A stretch of DNA of 64,000 nucleotides, taken from assembly GCA_949358305.1 (NCBI GenBank), contig OX442314.1, positions 59,839,369 through 59,903,368 of the forward strand, in the 5' to 3' direction. The stretch comes from Strigamia acuminata. Lineage: Eukaryota > Arthropoda > Chilopoda > Geophilomorpha > Linotaeniidae. The first letter of the stretch is position 1; each line of letters opens with the position of its first letter. Positions 37,146-48,191 of this stretch are shown here, piece after piece. The translations under genes and the position numbers were made by a program. The notes beneath the pieces were generated by a model. It made no database searches. It had not been told where the DNA came from and was given only the letters and a program-made list of their open reading frames with translations.

Positions 37146-38960
37146 CGCACCAACCATGCTGAAAAGCAACGTGAACAAATCAAACATTTAGAAAAAAATA
37201 TTCTGGGACTGGTAAACTTAATATAATTTTAGAGATTACAAAAGTAAAGTGCTAATCAAAAATCCTTTCAAATTTAAAGGAAAAAAAAATTGTATGCAAC
37301 TAAAAATGAAATGAGGTGCAAATTAAAATATATATTTCGTATTATTTTGGCCAAAAATAAACCCGAAAAGCATTTTTCATGTAAAATATACAGTTCGTTT
37401 ATGTTGATTACCCAAAATGACATTTTTACATGCGAAAATATCGTAAATACTGTAATTAAATAACTAAATTAATTACTTCTTTTTCACTAAATTGCTATTA
37501 TAGTTTGTCCATTCTTTATCAGGTTAATCACGGTCAGTTGAAACTTATCTCCGCAACATCGAATAAAAATTCACTCGACTCACAGATACCAGGTACAGTC
37601 TGAAAAATACGAATATAAAAATGAGTTACAATGAAAATACGTACAACTTATCAAATTGGGATAAAATGTTACACATTCCGTTTGAAATAACCAGGTTTGA
37701 ACATCAATTCAAGTAAAGCCGTCACCTTTGCATTGGCACCAAAACGTAGGCAGGAACGAATTTGTTTGCTTTGTCTGGACTGGACACGGGGTTCACAGAC
37801 GAAAAGCAGAGAACCGGTAGTCCAGACAGAACAAATCTCTAAGCAAAACTGACTTTACTGCACAGCTTCTCTTTTAATTCATCTTTTACGCAATTAATTA
37901 GCGCAAAATAATACCAACAATAAAGTATTTCTTAAAAGTGATAATAAAAAGGGGATTTGTTTTTATAAATGCAAGTGTAGAAATAAGATATCATTCAGAT
38001 ATGAATTTGAATTTATGGCGAAATTTCCTTAGAGATTTGTTCTGCCTGGACTGGGTATTCACTGTTTTTCTCCTGTGAACCCCGTATCAAATCGAGACAA
38101 AAGAAAACACATTCGGTGTTGTCTACGTTTCGGTGCCGTTGCGAAGGCGATGATTTTACCTGAATTGATGTTCAAAACGGATTATTTCTAACGGAATGTA
38201 TGAGATTTTAACCCAATTTGTATTTATTTGCATTTAAACTAATTTTTATTTTTATATTTTTTAGGTGGCACCTGTGAGTTAGAATTTTCGTGAGATGTTG
38301 CGAGTTGAGTTACGTCAACTAATCGTGGTAATCCTGATATGGAACGGACAAACTAACAATTTCGTGAGAAAGAAGTAAAAGAAATTTATTAATTTAGTCA
38401 TTAAATTATAGTATTTACGATGTTTTCGGGCGGAAAAATGCAATTTCGAGGAAAAACATAAATGTATATTTTACATGTAAAAATGCATTTCAGAATTATT
38501 TTTGGACAATATAATATCGATTTTAATTTATTTGAAAAAAAAAGAATAGTTTCAGATTGAAAAATATGCATTTTGTGTGTCACCATGTGAAAAAAGAACC
38601 CCAACCTTTAACATTTCATCATCATCGCTACTAATGTTATTATTTTGGTGTTAAAATGTTATTTTTTTTTATCCTAGATTGCTCGTGGCGCCATTTTTAC
38701 GCGGACCACGCGAACGATTGCTACAATTCATTCAAAGCCGTAGAAACGACAGCGATAAAAATATTCCGCATCCATTCAACTAAGTTTATCCATCTTTTTA
38801 TCGTTTTATTTTCCAAATTTATTTGTTAAAATGTTATTTTCTGTCCTAGATTGCTCGTGTCGCCATTTTCATGCGTATCACGTGAGCGATTGCTACAATT
38901 CAACCACAGCGATTTATTTATCGATGTTTTATCGTTTTATTTTCCAAAGTTTGAATTGGG
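37146..38960. repeat. Long imperfect inverted repeat, arms about 650 bp
   Basis: Sequence from about 37180 to 37858 reappears inverted at about 38022 to 38640 around a 160-bp spacer. Examples: CCAGACAGAACAAATCTCTAAG (37828-37849) against CTTAGAGATTTGTTCTGCCTGG (38026-38047), and GTTGAAACTTATC-CAACATCG against its inverted form near 38290-38320. The 95-bp core lies outside each arm (37050-37145; degenerate 38963-39050), so this is probably one long-TIR transposon or two copies head to head. Confidence 0.75.
38650..38947 (+). repeat. Tandem duplication, period about 175 bp
   Basis: GTTAAAATGTTATTTT...CCTAGATTGCTCGTGGCGCC at 38650 recurs at 38826 with small differences (TGTCGCC for TGGCGCC), including the following GCGATTGCTACAATTCA. 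Confidence 0.7.
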
Positions 38961-39506
38961 GGCAGCAAATCCAACTCTGTACCTCCTCGCGGTTGCCCCT
39001 GGACCACTGGACTCGTTCCGGTTGGTACTAGATGAGAGCTCTGGTCTTTGATATTTCTGTGCTGGTTTTAATTCATATGAACCAGTGTGTACAATGTGGT
39101 TCTGTTAGTCTGCATTCTATAAATGACTGTAGCATTTATCACACGCAACATTGCAGAGATAATATTGGTTCTGTTAGTCTGCACTATAAATGAGTGTAAA
39201 ATTTATCAGATGTAACATTTAATTCAATTTAATCGGTAGTTTGCGAGTAGACTGATTTTTCGCTGGTGTACAGGTTTCAATTCGTTCTGTTTATCCATTT
39301 GACATGTCCCTGCATCTAATTGAATTATTTTCGTACAGTTTAAAGATTTTATTATGCCACCAAAGGTCATTGATGCAATTTTATGCTTCGGTATTTAATG
39401 CACCCATTTAAGAAATGTCGTAATTGACCATATTTACATCGGAACAAGCTATTTTAGGCGCTCTGGAATTTTTCAAATTGGCTAATATTTATAAACTGCA
39501 AATAAT

Positions 39507-40779
39507 TTAATTTAAATTGCTTAAAATTTTTTTTTGTTTTATTTCTGGATGTAAGAGAAAGATTTTCAGTTCGATGACTTTTAACTGAAAAATAATAATT
39601 ATAATTATTACAATTAAATATCTGAGCTGTCCCGCCACTAGTGGAATTGGCTGCTGTATTTCTTCCGCAGTATGTCTCATATTCATTATGTCAAATCGGT
39701 TAACTTCTTGTTGCCCATTTCCGGCCATTTTGCTGGCATTTACAATATTGTTCGGGTCGCTTATATGCATATTTCCTGTTTGTCTAGGGTCAATAATTTC
39801 AAGTGACAAACAGTTTAAATAAAAACTGTCCAATTCATATATTCATCATATTGTTTTCCCAAAATGCATCATTTTTAAAATTTTTTTTTGCTGATATGCC
39901 TAAAGGTTGTCCCTAACACAAATACCATCTTTGCAGACGTTGATGAACTCCAAAACTCTCTCCGTGTTCACCAACAACCTGGGATCTGGTTCTTCGGAAT
40001 GTGTGTGGTGGTTTTTGTTTAGATACTTCATCAACCGCCCAGCATAGCTGAGGGTCTGTTTCCTTGCATGATTCGACGTAGTTCCCAGCGTACTTCAGAA
40101 AATGTGGATTTGTTGCCAGAAAGTTCGAGTATATCCCCAGTTTCGCCAATTTTCCGTTCACACTCTCCGATTAGTTCACTAAAAACTAGCCCTTGCACTT
40201 TCTTCGTTGCAGTCTTCATCAGGTTCACTTCTGTCATCAACATTGTTGTTTTCATAATCAGGCATGACAATATTCTCGAGGTCGTCAGTGGCACAATCTT
40301 CTATTACCTCCTGTATGGCAAATCTGGAGGCCAGGGTTGAAATGAAAGTAGCACGATTACAATTTGTGTGACTCCAATCGTTTTATTGTCCGTTTTGGCG
40401 CAACCTCTTCAACTGGATTCCTACTCTTCATAAAATGTTGACTTTGGGATTCCAAGTTAGCTGAAGTTCTATCTTCGGGGGTCAAATCCTTGTGCCTGCG
40501 TTGAAGATGTTGAGGCAAACGTCCCTGCTGGTATTCTTTGTAAATGTGGCACTGAATGTTATTCCGCATCTTCGTACTTTCTTCTGTGATTTTTCTTTCT
40601 GGCGTGGTGAGAGCAGGTGTAGCTGATGGACTTGCAATGGTTGTTGGTTTGGAATTTGATGGTTCAATCGGACAATTCGATCTTGAAGATGACGAAGTGG
40701 AGTATGATGGAGAAATTTCAATAGCATTTTCTACAAATGAAAGTAATTTCATAACATTTAATAAGATTTGGTTTTGCAT
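39507..40779 (-). pseudogene. Decayed minus-strand ORF cluster, unrecognised
   Basis: Read on the minus strand from 40779, open pieces give a Ser/Pro-rich part (PSYSTSSSSRSNCPIEPSNS), a zinc-finger-like CHIYKEYQQGRLPQHLQRRH near 40500-40560, an acidic part (DDLENIVMPDYENNNVDDRS) near 40220-40290, and, in shifted frames, RLMKYLNKNHHTHSEEPDPR then LLVNTERVLEFINVCKDG near 39930-40040. Several frame changes and stops separate them. It looks like the N-terminal half of a transposon or domesticated gene whose family I cannot name. The rest of 39051-39506 shows no gene. Confidence 0.35.
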
Positions 40780-41049
40780 CTTTTTTTAAGGTCCAATTGT
40801 GTCCGGGATGCTTAAATATTATTTTCATTAATTAAATGATTGAAGAATTTGAGAATGAATTGTTGATCAAAGTGTAAATCACAAATAGATGGGTTCAGTT
40901 ACTTTTTTGGCTTTTCTTGCAAATGATTTATTTAATTCCTCTATTTGATCATCTTTTGGTTTGAAAAAATGTGGAACCAAATTCAAAGTCGTGTTAGACA
41001 TCTTTTAAAAAACTAACGGTAGGAAAAGGTAATTAGCCCGAGAGTGAAA

Positions 41050-42530
41050 TGGTGTAAAAGTTGTCTTTTGTGTGTTTCTTGCTGGCAAATGTGGCGGTAA
41101 CTGCACCGGAGGAATGATCCTTCTAGGCTACCATACGTAGATGTAGTAAAGCGTAAAGATTCGTTCTGTCGAGAACGAAGCCCATGATTCACGTCTGTAA
41201 ACCCCGTAGCCACGAAACAGACAAAGGACAGGATGCAAAGCGAAAAGTTGAGTCTGAAAAATTACTCGTGAATTGTACGTATAATTTCCCCAGATGTGTA
41301 AGCACGAGTTGTTTTTATCGTGTTGTTTGTATTACTTTGAATTTGAGTCGTTCCTACCAAACTTTTACTTCAATTTTAGCAGTATTTTCCTTTAAAACTA
41401 ACTGCCTAGTTTTTGGGTCCATGAAATGCACATCTCCCGTAAACTGTAATCATCTTTGTTGTATTTATTTATTTTTATTTATTTCAGTGTCTTAGCCGAC
41501 TGTTTTCCGGCATGAAATTCTTGGGTGCGGTCGACACCGTCTGCAGTTTGCAAGGATCAGTCTTTGATCGTTTTCGCTGTTCGCGCTCATCACGAGAAAT
41601 ATCTGGTTGAAAACCCATACACGTTTTATTTTATTTATTAATGATCTTGCATCTATTCGGCAAATCTGCATTTTTTTGGTTGTTTTCAATACTTAAATGA
41701 TTTTATGATTAATTCTGGCTTTTTTTTGTTTTCATTATTTTCGACTTAATCGGTTGGTATGGCTCGAAAATGTGGTTTTCCTTTTGAGACCAATTCACAT
41801 TTACTCACAAGTCAGTTTAGATGGTCACAGTTTACCCGTTGAATGTAAATGGAATTTTCTGTAAACACGCGTGTTTAGTGCAATTATAAAAAAACAAAAT
41901 TCCAATTCTTACTAATGGAAAAAATTATCTTAACATTCGTTATTCCAAAAGGGGTCGAAAAAACTTAAAATAATTCACGTGCAGGCCCCTTTTCCTCATG
42001 CACCTATACGAGAGTATTTGATTTTAATTTTCAGAAAATTTAGGCAAGAATATTTAGGCGCCTTGGCACTTTGTTTGTCGACCCCTGTCAGAGAACACAA
42101 TTTTTTAAAATATTAAGTAGCATGTGATTGGTTGATGAAACTTGTTATTCCATCAAACAACTGTGCTGATAATTGTCAAAAGCCAATAATTGCTGATGTT
42201 GATTGGTTAGGGTAGGGGGTGTAAAATCCAACTCTCTACCTCCACGTGGTCACCCCTGGATAAACTGAGCACACGACTTGTCTCGGTGGAACCAGAAGAG
42301 AGCTCTGGTCATTTGAAAATTTCTGACTTATCTTCTAGTTGTCTTGTAAGCCCACTTTCAAGAGGGAATGTAGCATTTACAACTCTCATTGTATTGTTAG
42401 CCCACATTTCTTTCATGAATGTGGCATTTACAATTTTCATTTTATATGAGTTAACATTCTTCCATGAGAGTGGCATTTAAATAACTGTATTCTTACATGA
42501 ATTGGCATTTAAATTTTCAAAGCTTTCTAA
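41050..42530 (+). repeat. 1.5-kb dispersed repeat, copy 1 (empty site for element C)
   Basis: This matches 52200-52451 plus 56830-58025 along its length, including a conserved block at 41080-41215, a T-rich tract with an acceptor-like TATTTCAG at 41480-41487, a short conserved ATG frame (MARKCG-FPFET) at 41759, and the 95-bp core at 42218-42316 with tandem units to 42510. In copy 2 element C sits exactly at the site that reads TAAGCACGAG here (about 41300). Confidence 0.75.
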
Positions 42531-42599
42531 ATATTTCTGCTGGTATGTCATTCTCGCTGACTTTTTTCGAAGCAAGTTACATAAATTGATCCTGAATAT

Positions 42600-42930
42600 T
42601 GTTACGTGGCTAAAGGGGATTTGATTTAGACCACGTGACTTTATTATGTTTTAAGAATGAGCCAGAGTTTTATATGTAAAATGTTGTCGCTTTATTATTA
42701 AATCCAAGTCGGATATTTGTGTTAACAAATGTTCGGTTATAACTCTTATTACACACTTAATATAATCAAAGCAATCTTAAACTAAAGTAAAACTTAACCC
42801 ACATTTATTCACTTTAAATAAGGATGATATGTTAGATATTATATGGAAACTTAACTCCTGTGTAACTGTAAACCAGCTGACAGTCATAAGGTGAAGAGTG
42901 AAAGAGAACTGAGCTCCTTGGCTTGCTTTA
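42600..42930 (-). repeat. Decayed LTR, minus strand (element A-like family)
   Basis: On the minus strand it ends CACGTGGTC...GCCACGTAACA at 42600, the terminal palindrome of the element A LTR. Further in, the blocks CATCATCCTTATTTAAAG and GAGCTCAGTTCTC match 9408-9770. No second LTR or coding region belongs to it. Confidence 0.55.
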
Positions 42931-43242
42931 CTTGCCAAGTAATGTAGTGTAGTGGCGGCATGGCTTATCGACAGACAGCTCCTGGCCAAACAAACACCGC
43001 TAGGCCTAAAGTCGAAAGACAATACTTCACTTCACAATTTTGTCCAATTTCAGCATACAACAACCATAGCATGCAGGACACACCACAGTCAAAAACCAAG
43101 CTCAAAATTCCTCAAACGATCAAATATCCGAAGACGAAAGGCAGACCACCTTCACCCTCTGCGCCGAAATGGTGATGAATTTTAAGGCGCCTTGTAGGTG
43201 GTAGTACCGAAATGGTGGTGATTGTTCAGGCGCTTTGATTGT

Positions 43243-43602
43243 TCAGGCGCCGATGCACTGATTAATTGTATAAAGGAGAGCGTGCAGAACACTAATTGGT
43301 CTTGCAGCCATTAAACCAATTGTAGCCATTGGATTAATGTGGCCATCCGTGATTAAACAGAATATGACGTTCAGTAGGTCGGTTAACACCAAGTTATTTG
43401 GCTGAGATAGCTGGACAACATCGTAATTGTCTACCGCAAGGCATGACCCTATTATAACTAAAAAGAAAGATCCGAATAACTGGAAGAGCAGTTTTTTAAA
43501 CATTGGAGTGGGAGAATCCATCACGATCCGACTGCTTCCACCGCTTTCATCGAAATTCTCTGCACTTAGAGTGGGTAAACTGGGAATTATAATGTCGGTC
43601 AT
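43243..43602 (-). pseudogene. Aquaporin N-terminal half, truncated
   Basis: Minus-strand ATG at 43602, 119 residues to a stop. A hydrophilic start is followed by the first membrane helix (FQLFGSFFLVIIGSCLAV) and the first NPA-box region, DGHINPMATIGLMAARPISV then LHALLYTINQCIGA, matching the SGGHINPAVTIGLLAAR pattern of MIP-family water channels. The box reads NPM instead of NPA, and the linker between the first helix and the box is too short, missing most of helix 2. The frame ends right after the helix 3 motif without a splice donor. It is probably a truncated retrocopy or a captured exon; a second copy lies at 61714-61985. Confidence 0.65.
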
Positions 43603-43989
43603 CCTAACTTAAATTCAACTAAGTCCTAATTCGTGGCAAGCAAGGATTAAATGATCAAAGTTCCAGTAACCCCCGGAACAACTCTCGTCAAGGGATCTAC
43701 GGAGAATCTTATCGATTTCCCTTACCGTATTGGAGGTGGTTTGGCATTTAGATCGTCAACGTTTTGCCTTTAGGTCGCAACCAGAATACAAATAATAATA
43801 AGATAAATTCCTGTCAAATGGATCGGAATTTCATGGAGACAGGAAGAGAAATGAATGGCTATGAACACTGACATCTGAATGGGTACTAGAGCCATCTTAA
43901 CCAAACTCATTTAGGTGTCATTTAGGTTTGCAGTGGGTGCCCCCACTGCAAAATGCTAACAAATTCTGGAGTGTCATTTAGCCCAAGGA

Positions 43990-44410
43990 AACGCTGATCC
44001 ACGAAAATGGCCTTTGCCAGTTGGTTGTGGATTAACTGCAGTGTTCACACATGGCCCAAGCTCTAGGCGTTAAGGAATTCACTCCTTTCACGACGTAGGG
44101 CAATGCCTCGGGGTTCCAAATGCTGTCCTTGAGGGGCTTTTACGTCACACCTCAGTTGGTTCATCCGAGTGAGGACAAATCTTTGTCATCACATGTAGTA
44201 CTCACTACAAATGAAATAAATCATGTTTGACATTACAATCTTTTTGTCAAACATGTAAACAACTAAATACATGATTAATACACAAAACGTAATATTGTAC
44301 AAAATAATATAAAGCATTTAGGATATCTACACACTAATGCAACATGTAGTGAGGCCAACATTAGGGGACTCATAGACAGGAGGTTGGCCAACAACTCGGT
44401 GATAACACAA
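43990..44410. repeat. Duplicated block shared with 61990-62252
   Basis: From about 44158 to 44410 the sequence is nearly identical to 62005-62252 (GAGGACAAATCTTTGTCATC, ACAGGAGGTTGGCCAACAACTC). In both places it follows the aquaporin fragment, but about 550 bp (43610-44157) are present only here. Confidence 0.75.
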
Positions 44411-44499
44411 GTACATGAAAACATCCTAGTCACACTAAACCAGAAACATGTGACGTAAACAACACGGAATGCAAATGTTACTCAAATCACCAATAATTC

Positions 44500-46790
44500 T
44501 CGGGTGGCATTATCCAATATGTCTAAGACGTTGGTTGGATGATTGGCTGGTTGATGCTTGGGAACTTTGGATCTGTCTGGTTGGTTATGACGCGACTCAG
44601 ATCGGGCGTAATGTGGCCTAGGCTGGTGGTAACTGCGGGTTCTCTCACGAATCGTCGGTCGATACTTTTCAACCAAATCCCCAGACCAAGCCCTTTCTTC
44701 CAACTTTGTTTTTTCTGACTTGTGACGGAATGTGCACGTATGTTTTTGCCCCTATGCACCTTAAATGCCTAACAGACACCTTAAGTCTATAAAAGACGTT
44801 ATATGGCGTTTTATTCTCAATTGAAGAATGTGGAGACCTGTTCTTCAAATAAACAAAGGTTACGGCCAATTCCACCCACAAATTCGCAGGATACTTTACA
44901 AAAATGTATAAATATATAATAAAAAAAGAATGGTTAGTTAATGACAATTCAATGCGGAAGATTGATTTTATAGATCGAATACGGCCGTCGCTCCTAAGAG
45001 GACGCCATAAGAATTGAATCGTATTGAATGATTCCGGTCTCCGCACGTTGGACAATACGCTGTAATTTTATGAGATGTTGCATCATACTCGATGGGAAGC
45101 GGAGTGTTCAGCTGAATGAAATGCTGCTGCGCGGTACATCTGCTATCAAACATGAAACATTAAAACTGCGTACTATCGTGCTCTTTGTGTAGCGTACAAA
45201 CCCCCCCCCCACCCCTCGAACCCGCCTCACCCCTCATTGTAATTACCATAAAAATAAAAATAAAATCAACTATTGGCAAATGATACAAATAATAATAATT
45301 CCCAGAGTCTGAGCATAACAGACTCCAGAAAAAAAATACCAAAAAAAACAATAAAATTAATACAAACAAGACAAAAAAAAACAAAGATGGAAGAGGTCAT
45401 TGTGCTCGATGTTAAGGATGCGGCAGCGGCAACAATTACAACTGAAAAGTGGGGTGACAACAGGTTTAAGCTCTAATGCAACTCCATCCTGTTGCGCAGG
45501 TGATGCAGTTACATGAACAATTTGAGCCTCTATATCACAATCAAGTTTGTACATCCGGTTAGACAGTCTAATGGCTGTTAATGATGGCTCCGTCAATTTC
45601 TGTCGAAATATTATCATTTTTCCATTTTTAATCACAGTTGTCAGTCCCTCCTCATCAGTCCTTCCCAAGGAGATGAGTTTTTTCCTGAATTTGGGCGTGT
45701 AATAGACATGTTTCAGGACAATTTCGCGTTTCAGTTTGCCATATGTGGCCCAGAACCTCACACTGCCGACCCCCTCGATTCTTGACGATTCCTCGCTCAT
45801 TTGCACAAATGCGACGGTAAGGGGCTTGTAGTCCGCCAGCCATTCGCGCCGAAAGGTGGAGTGGTCGTTGGCACCGGTGTCAATATACGGTACCACCCAG
45901 TGTCCTTTGGGCCACCTGAGACAAATGACAATTGTGTTGTTGATTTCCTTTCAGAGCCCTCCGATCCTATGATCTCTGATAGGAATGTATCGCAAAGAGA
46001 GTCTGCTGCTGTTTCGGTAGAACGTGCACTTTTACTGCGACATTTGCATCTAGTCGCCCCTGCCGCTTGGGCTGCAGAACCTTTCTTATTCTGTTGAGCA
46101 AAGTTTCCCTTCTTAAGTGACGGGCAGTTTCTTGCAAATAATTTGCCCCTCCACAGTTGTAACACACACCACCTTTGTATGGTGTCGATGTCTTGCTAGA
46201 CCACGGGATGTTCCGTGCAGCGAACGCACCTGCATTTGCGTCTCCACTACTATTGACGCCAAATGCTCTGCCCTGGTCAAGGACTTTCGTTGCCGCGAAA
46301 TCGTCGTCACCCCAATGGTAGACAGTCTGTTTGAGGGATTCATAGTCCGAAGACAGAAAATCAAGGTGTTGGAAGGCCAATTCTTTATCCGTGACTTCAA
46401 CTTTAACATTTTTGAGTTCATCGGATTTTCTATTTCTATCCATCCTAGAGCTGAACACAACCATTCCTTCGCTTTCCTCCAGACGCATCTGGAGGAACTC
46501 GCGGCGTAAACGCGCCTTTCGTGCGCGTGTCGTAGGTTCGTATGCCTGCTTGAGGGTCTCCCAAGCTTCCTTCGCTGTCTTTTTAGCGACCACCATCAAA
46601 AGTTGCTTTTTGCAACATCCCAGGCAAATGGTATTGCGAGCCTTCGATTCTCTGGTGTTGAAATCCCTCACCTCCTTAGCTGTTGAAGTTGCAGCTGCAG
46701 CTAATTCGGGCTCTTTTCCAGTAACATGTGTCCTAATGCCCTGCTGCTCCAAGAGTAACTGCATGTACTCTTTCCAATCGTCGTAGTTGG
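44500..46790 (-). pseudogene. Ty1/copia retrotransposon relic (gag, protease, part of integrase)
   Basis: On the minus strand: Gag at 46764-45967 with the UBN2 pattern (AKKTAKEAWETLKQAYEPTT) and a damaged zinc knuckle (CYNCGGANYLQETARH, second Cys lost); protease at 45896-45490 with the active-site YIDTGANDHST; then, after a low-complexity break with poly-C near 45200, the C-terminal integrase region at about 44880-44690 (LAVTFVYLKNRSPHSSIENK, then LRCIGAKTYVHIP). Reverse transcriptase and RNase H are missing. Frame breaks occur between all parts. A further piece of the same region begins at 63943. Confidence 0.8.
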
Positions 46791-47248
46791 GGCGGGCTAT
46801 CCAAACGACGTATGTCGTGTCCTGGAAAATTCACTTCCATGTGATGCCATGTCGCAAATAAACAATTCCCGCACAAAGAAATCATTCGGAGCACTTATCC
46901 ACTTAGCACTAACACAACTTAAACACTAGAAGCAGAAATAAATGCACTTTCTTCCCACAGGATCAATCCTTTTAAGAGGATAGAAACTTACAACCGACAC
47001 TAGCAGGAATCTTTCGTCCACCACCTTGGGCGCTAGATTGTTCCAGTAAACACTAGCTTAGAACCGGCGCAAAATACGATGGGCACTAACTGAATGGTTA
47101 AAGGGTGCCCAAAGATACTATAAGACCCAAGCAAAAACCTTAGTATTATCTTATGTAATCTAACAAATAAAATTGCGACACTAAAGCTGGCAGGATGACT
47201 TGATTGTTGTCTTCAATGACGCCACTGGACGTTGCGTCGTGGTTTCTT

Positions 47249-47572
47249 CTAATGCCACGTTAAATCAAGCACGGAAATCGTTCTAACGTGCCTCTCGTGC
47301 GCACACGCTGTGCAAACACGAGGAAAAAGCTTTGCTTGTGGAAAGTACTTTTCAATTGGCGAAATTTCGGTGAAATTGTCTGTCATAAAAGAGATGGTTG
47401 TCGATGTACACGGATTTTTTTCCACAAGAGTGGCAACAAAGAATTCGACATTTTCCTTCGTCTCGGCAGCAACAAGACCAAATACCACTGGAATCGTGAT
47501 ATTATTACCATCAACAATGAATATAATGTACAAGGGCATGCGGCAGTTAACAAGGCAATAAGTTGCATCCAT
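47249..47572 (-). pseudogene. MULE/ZSWIM-type transposase domain fragment
   Basis: 107 residues from 47572 on the minus strand: DATYCLVNCRMPLYIIFIVD, then PVVFGLVAAETKENVEFFV, then ISFMTDNFTEISPIEKYFPQAK. The DATY start, PV-FALV block, and (F)MTD with FPxA spacing match the MULE catalytic domain shared by Mutator transposases and SWIM-finger proteins. The end of the decayed LTR at 47581 cuts it off upstream. No other part of the gene is visible. Confidence 0.6.
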
Positions 47573-47580
47573 ACAGATAC

Positions 47581-47910
47581 TGTTACGTGGCCCTGGGCCA
47601 ATTGGACCACGTAACTTATGAGATTATCTACTAGCTACTAAATGAGAAAGAGAAACTTGTGTTAAGAGATAAATTAAACACTTCTTTATTCTAAAACTTA
47701 ACTCAAAGTAACATAAGTATACAAAAATGCTAAATAACATAATCTGAAATAATATCAAACACTTTTAAGAACTCAAGACATGAATAACACTTTGTAATAG
47801 GTATGAAATCTTCAAAATTAATCCAGCCGCACCATGCGTTGGCCGACTTGGATAGTTTGGGGAGTGCCGTAGAAGAATCAGCTTTGCTGCCTCTTATATA
47901 CATTCATTTT
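47581..47910 (-). repeat. Decayed LTR, minus strand (element A family)
   Basis: Read on the minus strand it has TATATAAGAGGCAGC near 47895 (compare TATAAAAGAGGCAC in element A) and ends ATAAGTTACGTGGTCC...GGCCACGTAACA at 47581, matching the 3' end of the element A LTR. It looks like a solo or truncated LTR. Confidence 0.65.
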
Positions 47911-48079
47911 ATTTCAAAAATAAAATTTTAAATCAATAAAACTACATAAGTTATTTGATTTATACAATATTAAGTCGTGTTGAAAGTGTTTTAGTTTATT
48001 TTTCTACTACAAAGTGCAATTCGAATTTTCGCGCTTCTTGTACTCTGTTTTCGGTTTTTTGATACCAGATGTCACTGCT

Positions 48080-48093
48080 GTTTCCATGGTAAC
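48080..48093 (+). promoter_or_regulatory. X-box (RFX binding site) upstream of DRC10
   Basis: GTTTCCATGGTAAC is a full palindromic X-box, the site bound by RFX factors that control ciliary genes. It lies 99 bp upstream of the DRC10 ATG, within the usual range for such sites. Confidence 0.8.
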
Positions 48094-48191
48094 ATGGTTA
48101 CAAGCTATATTTTAGGCATCTCTCATCTTTCAGACATCTAGCAATAATTATACAATTAAGTGTAGTTTGTAGTTGTGCGTGAAACTTCAGA

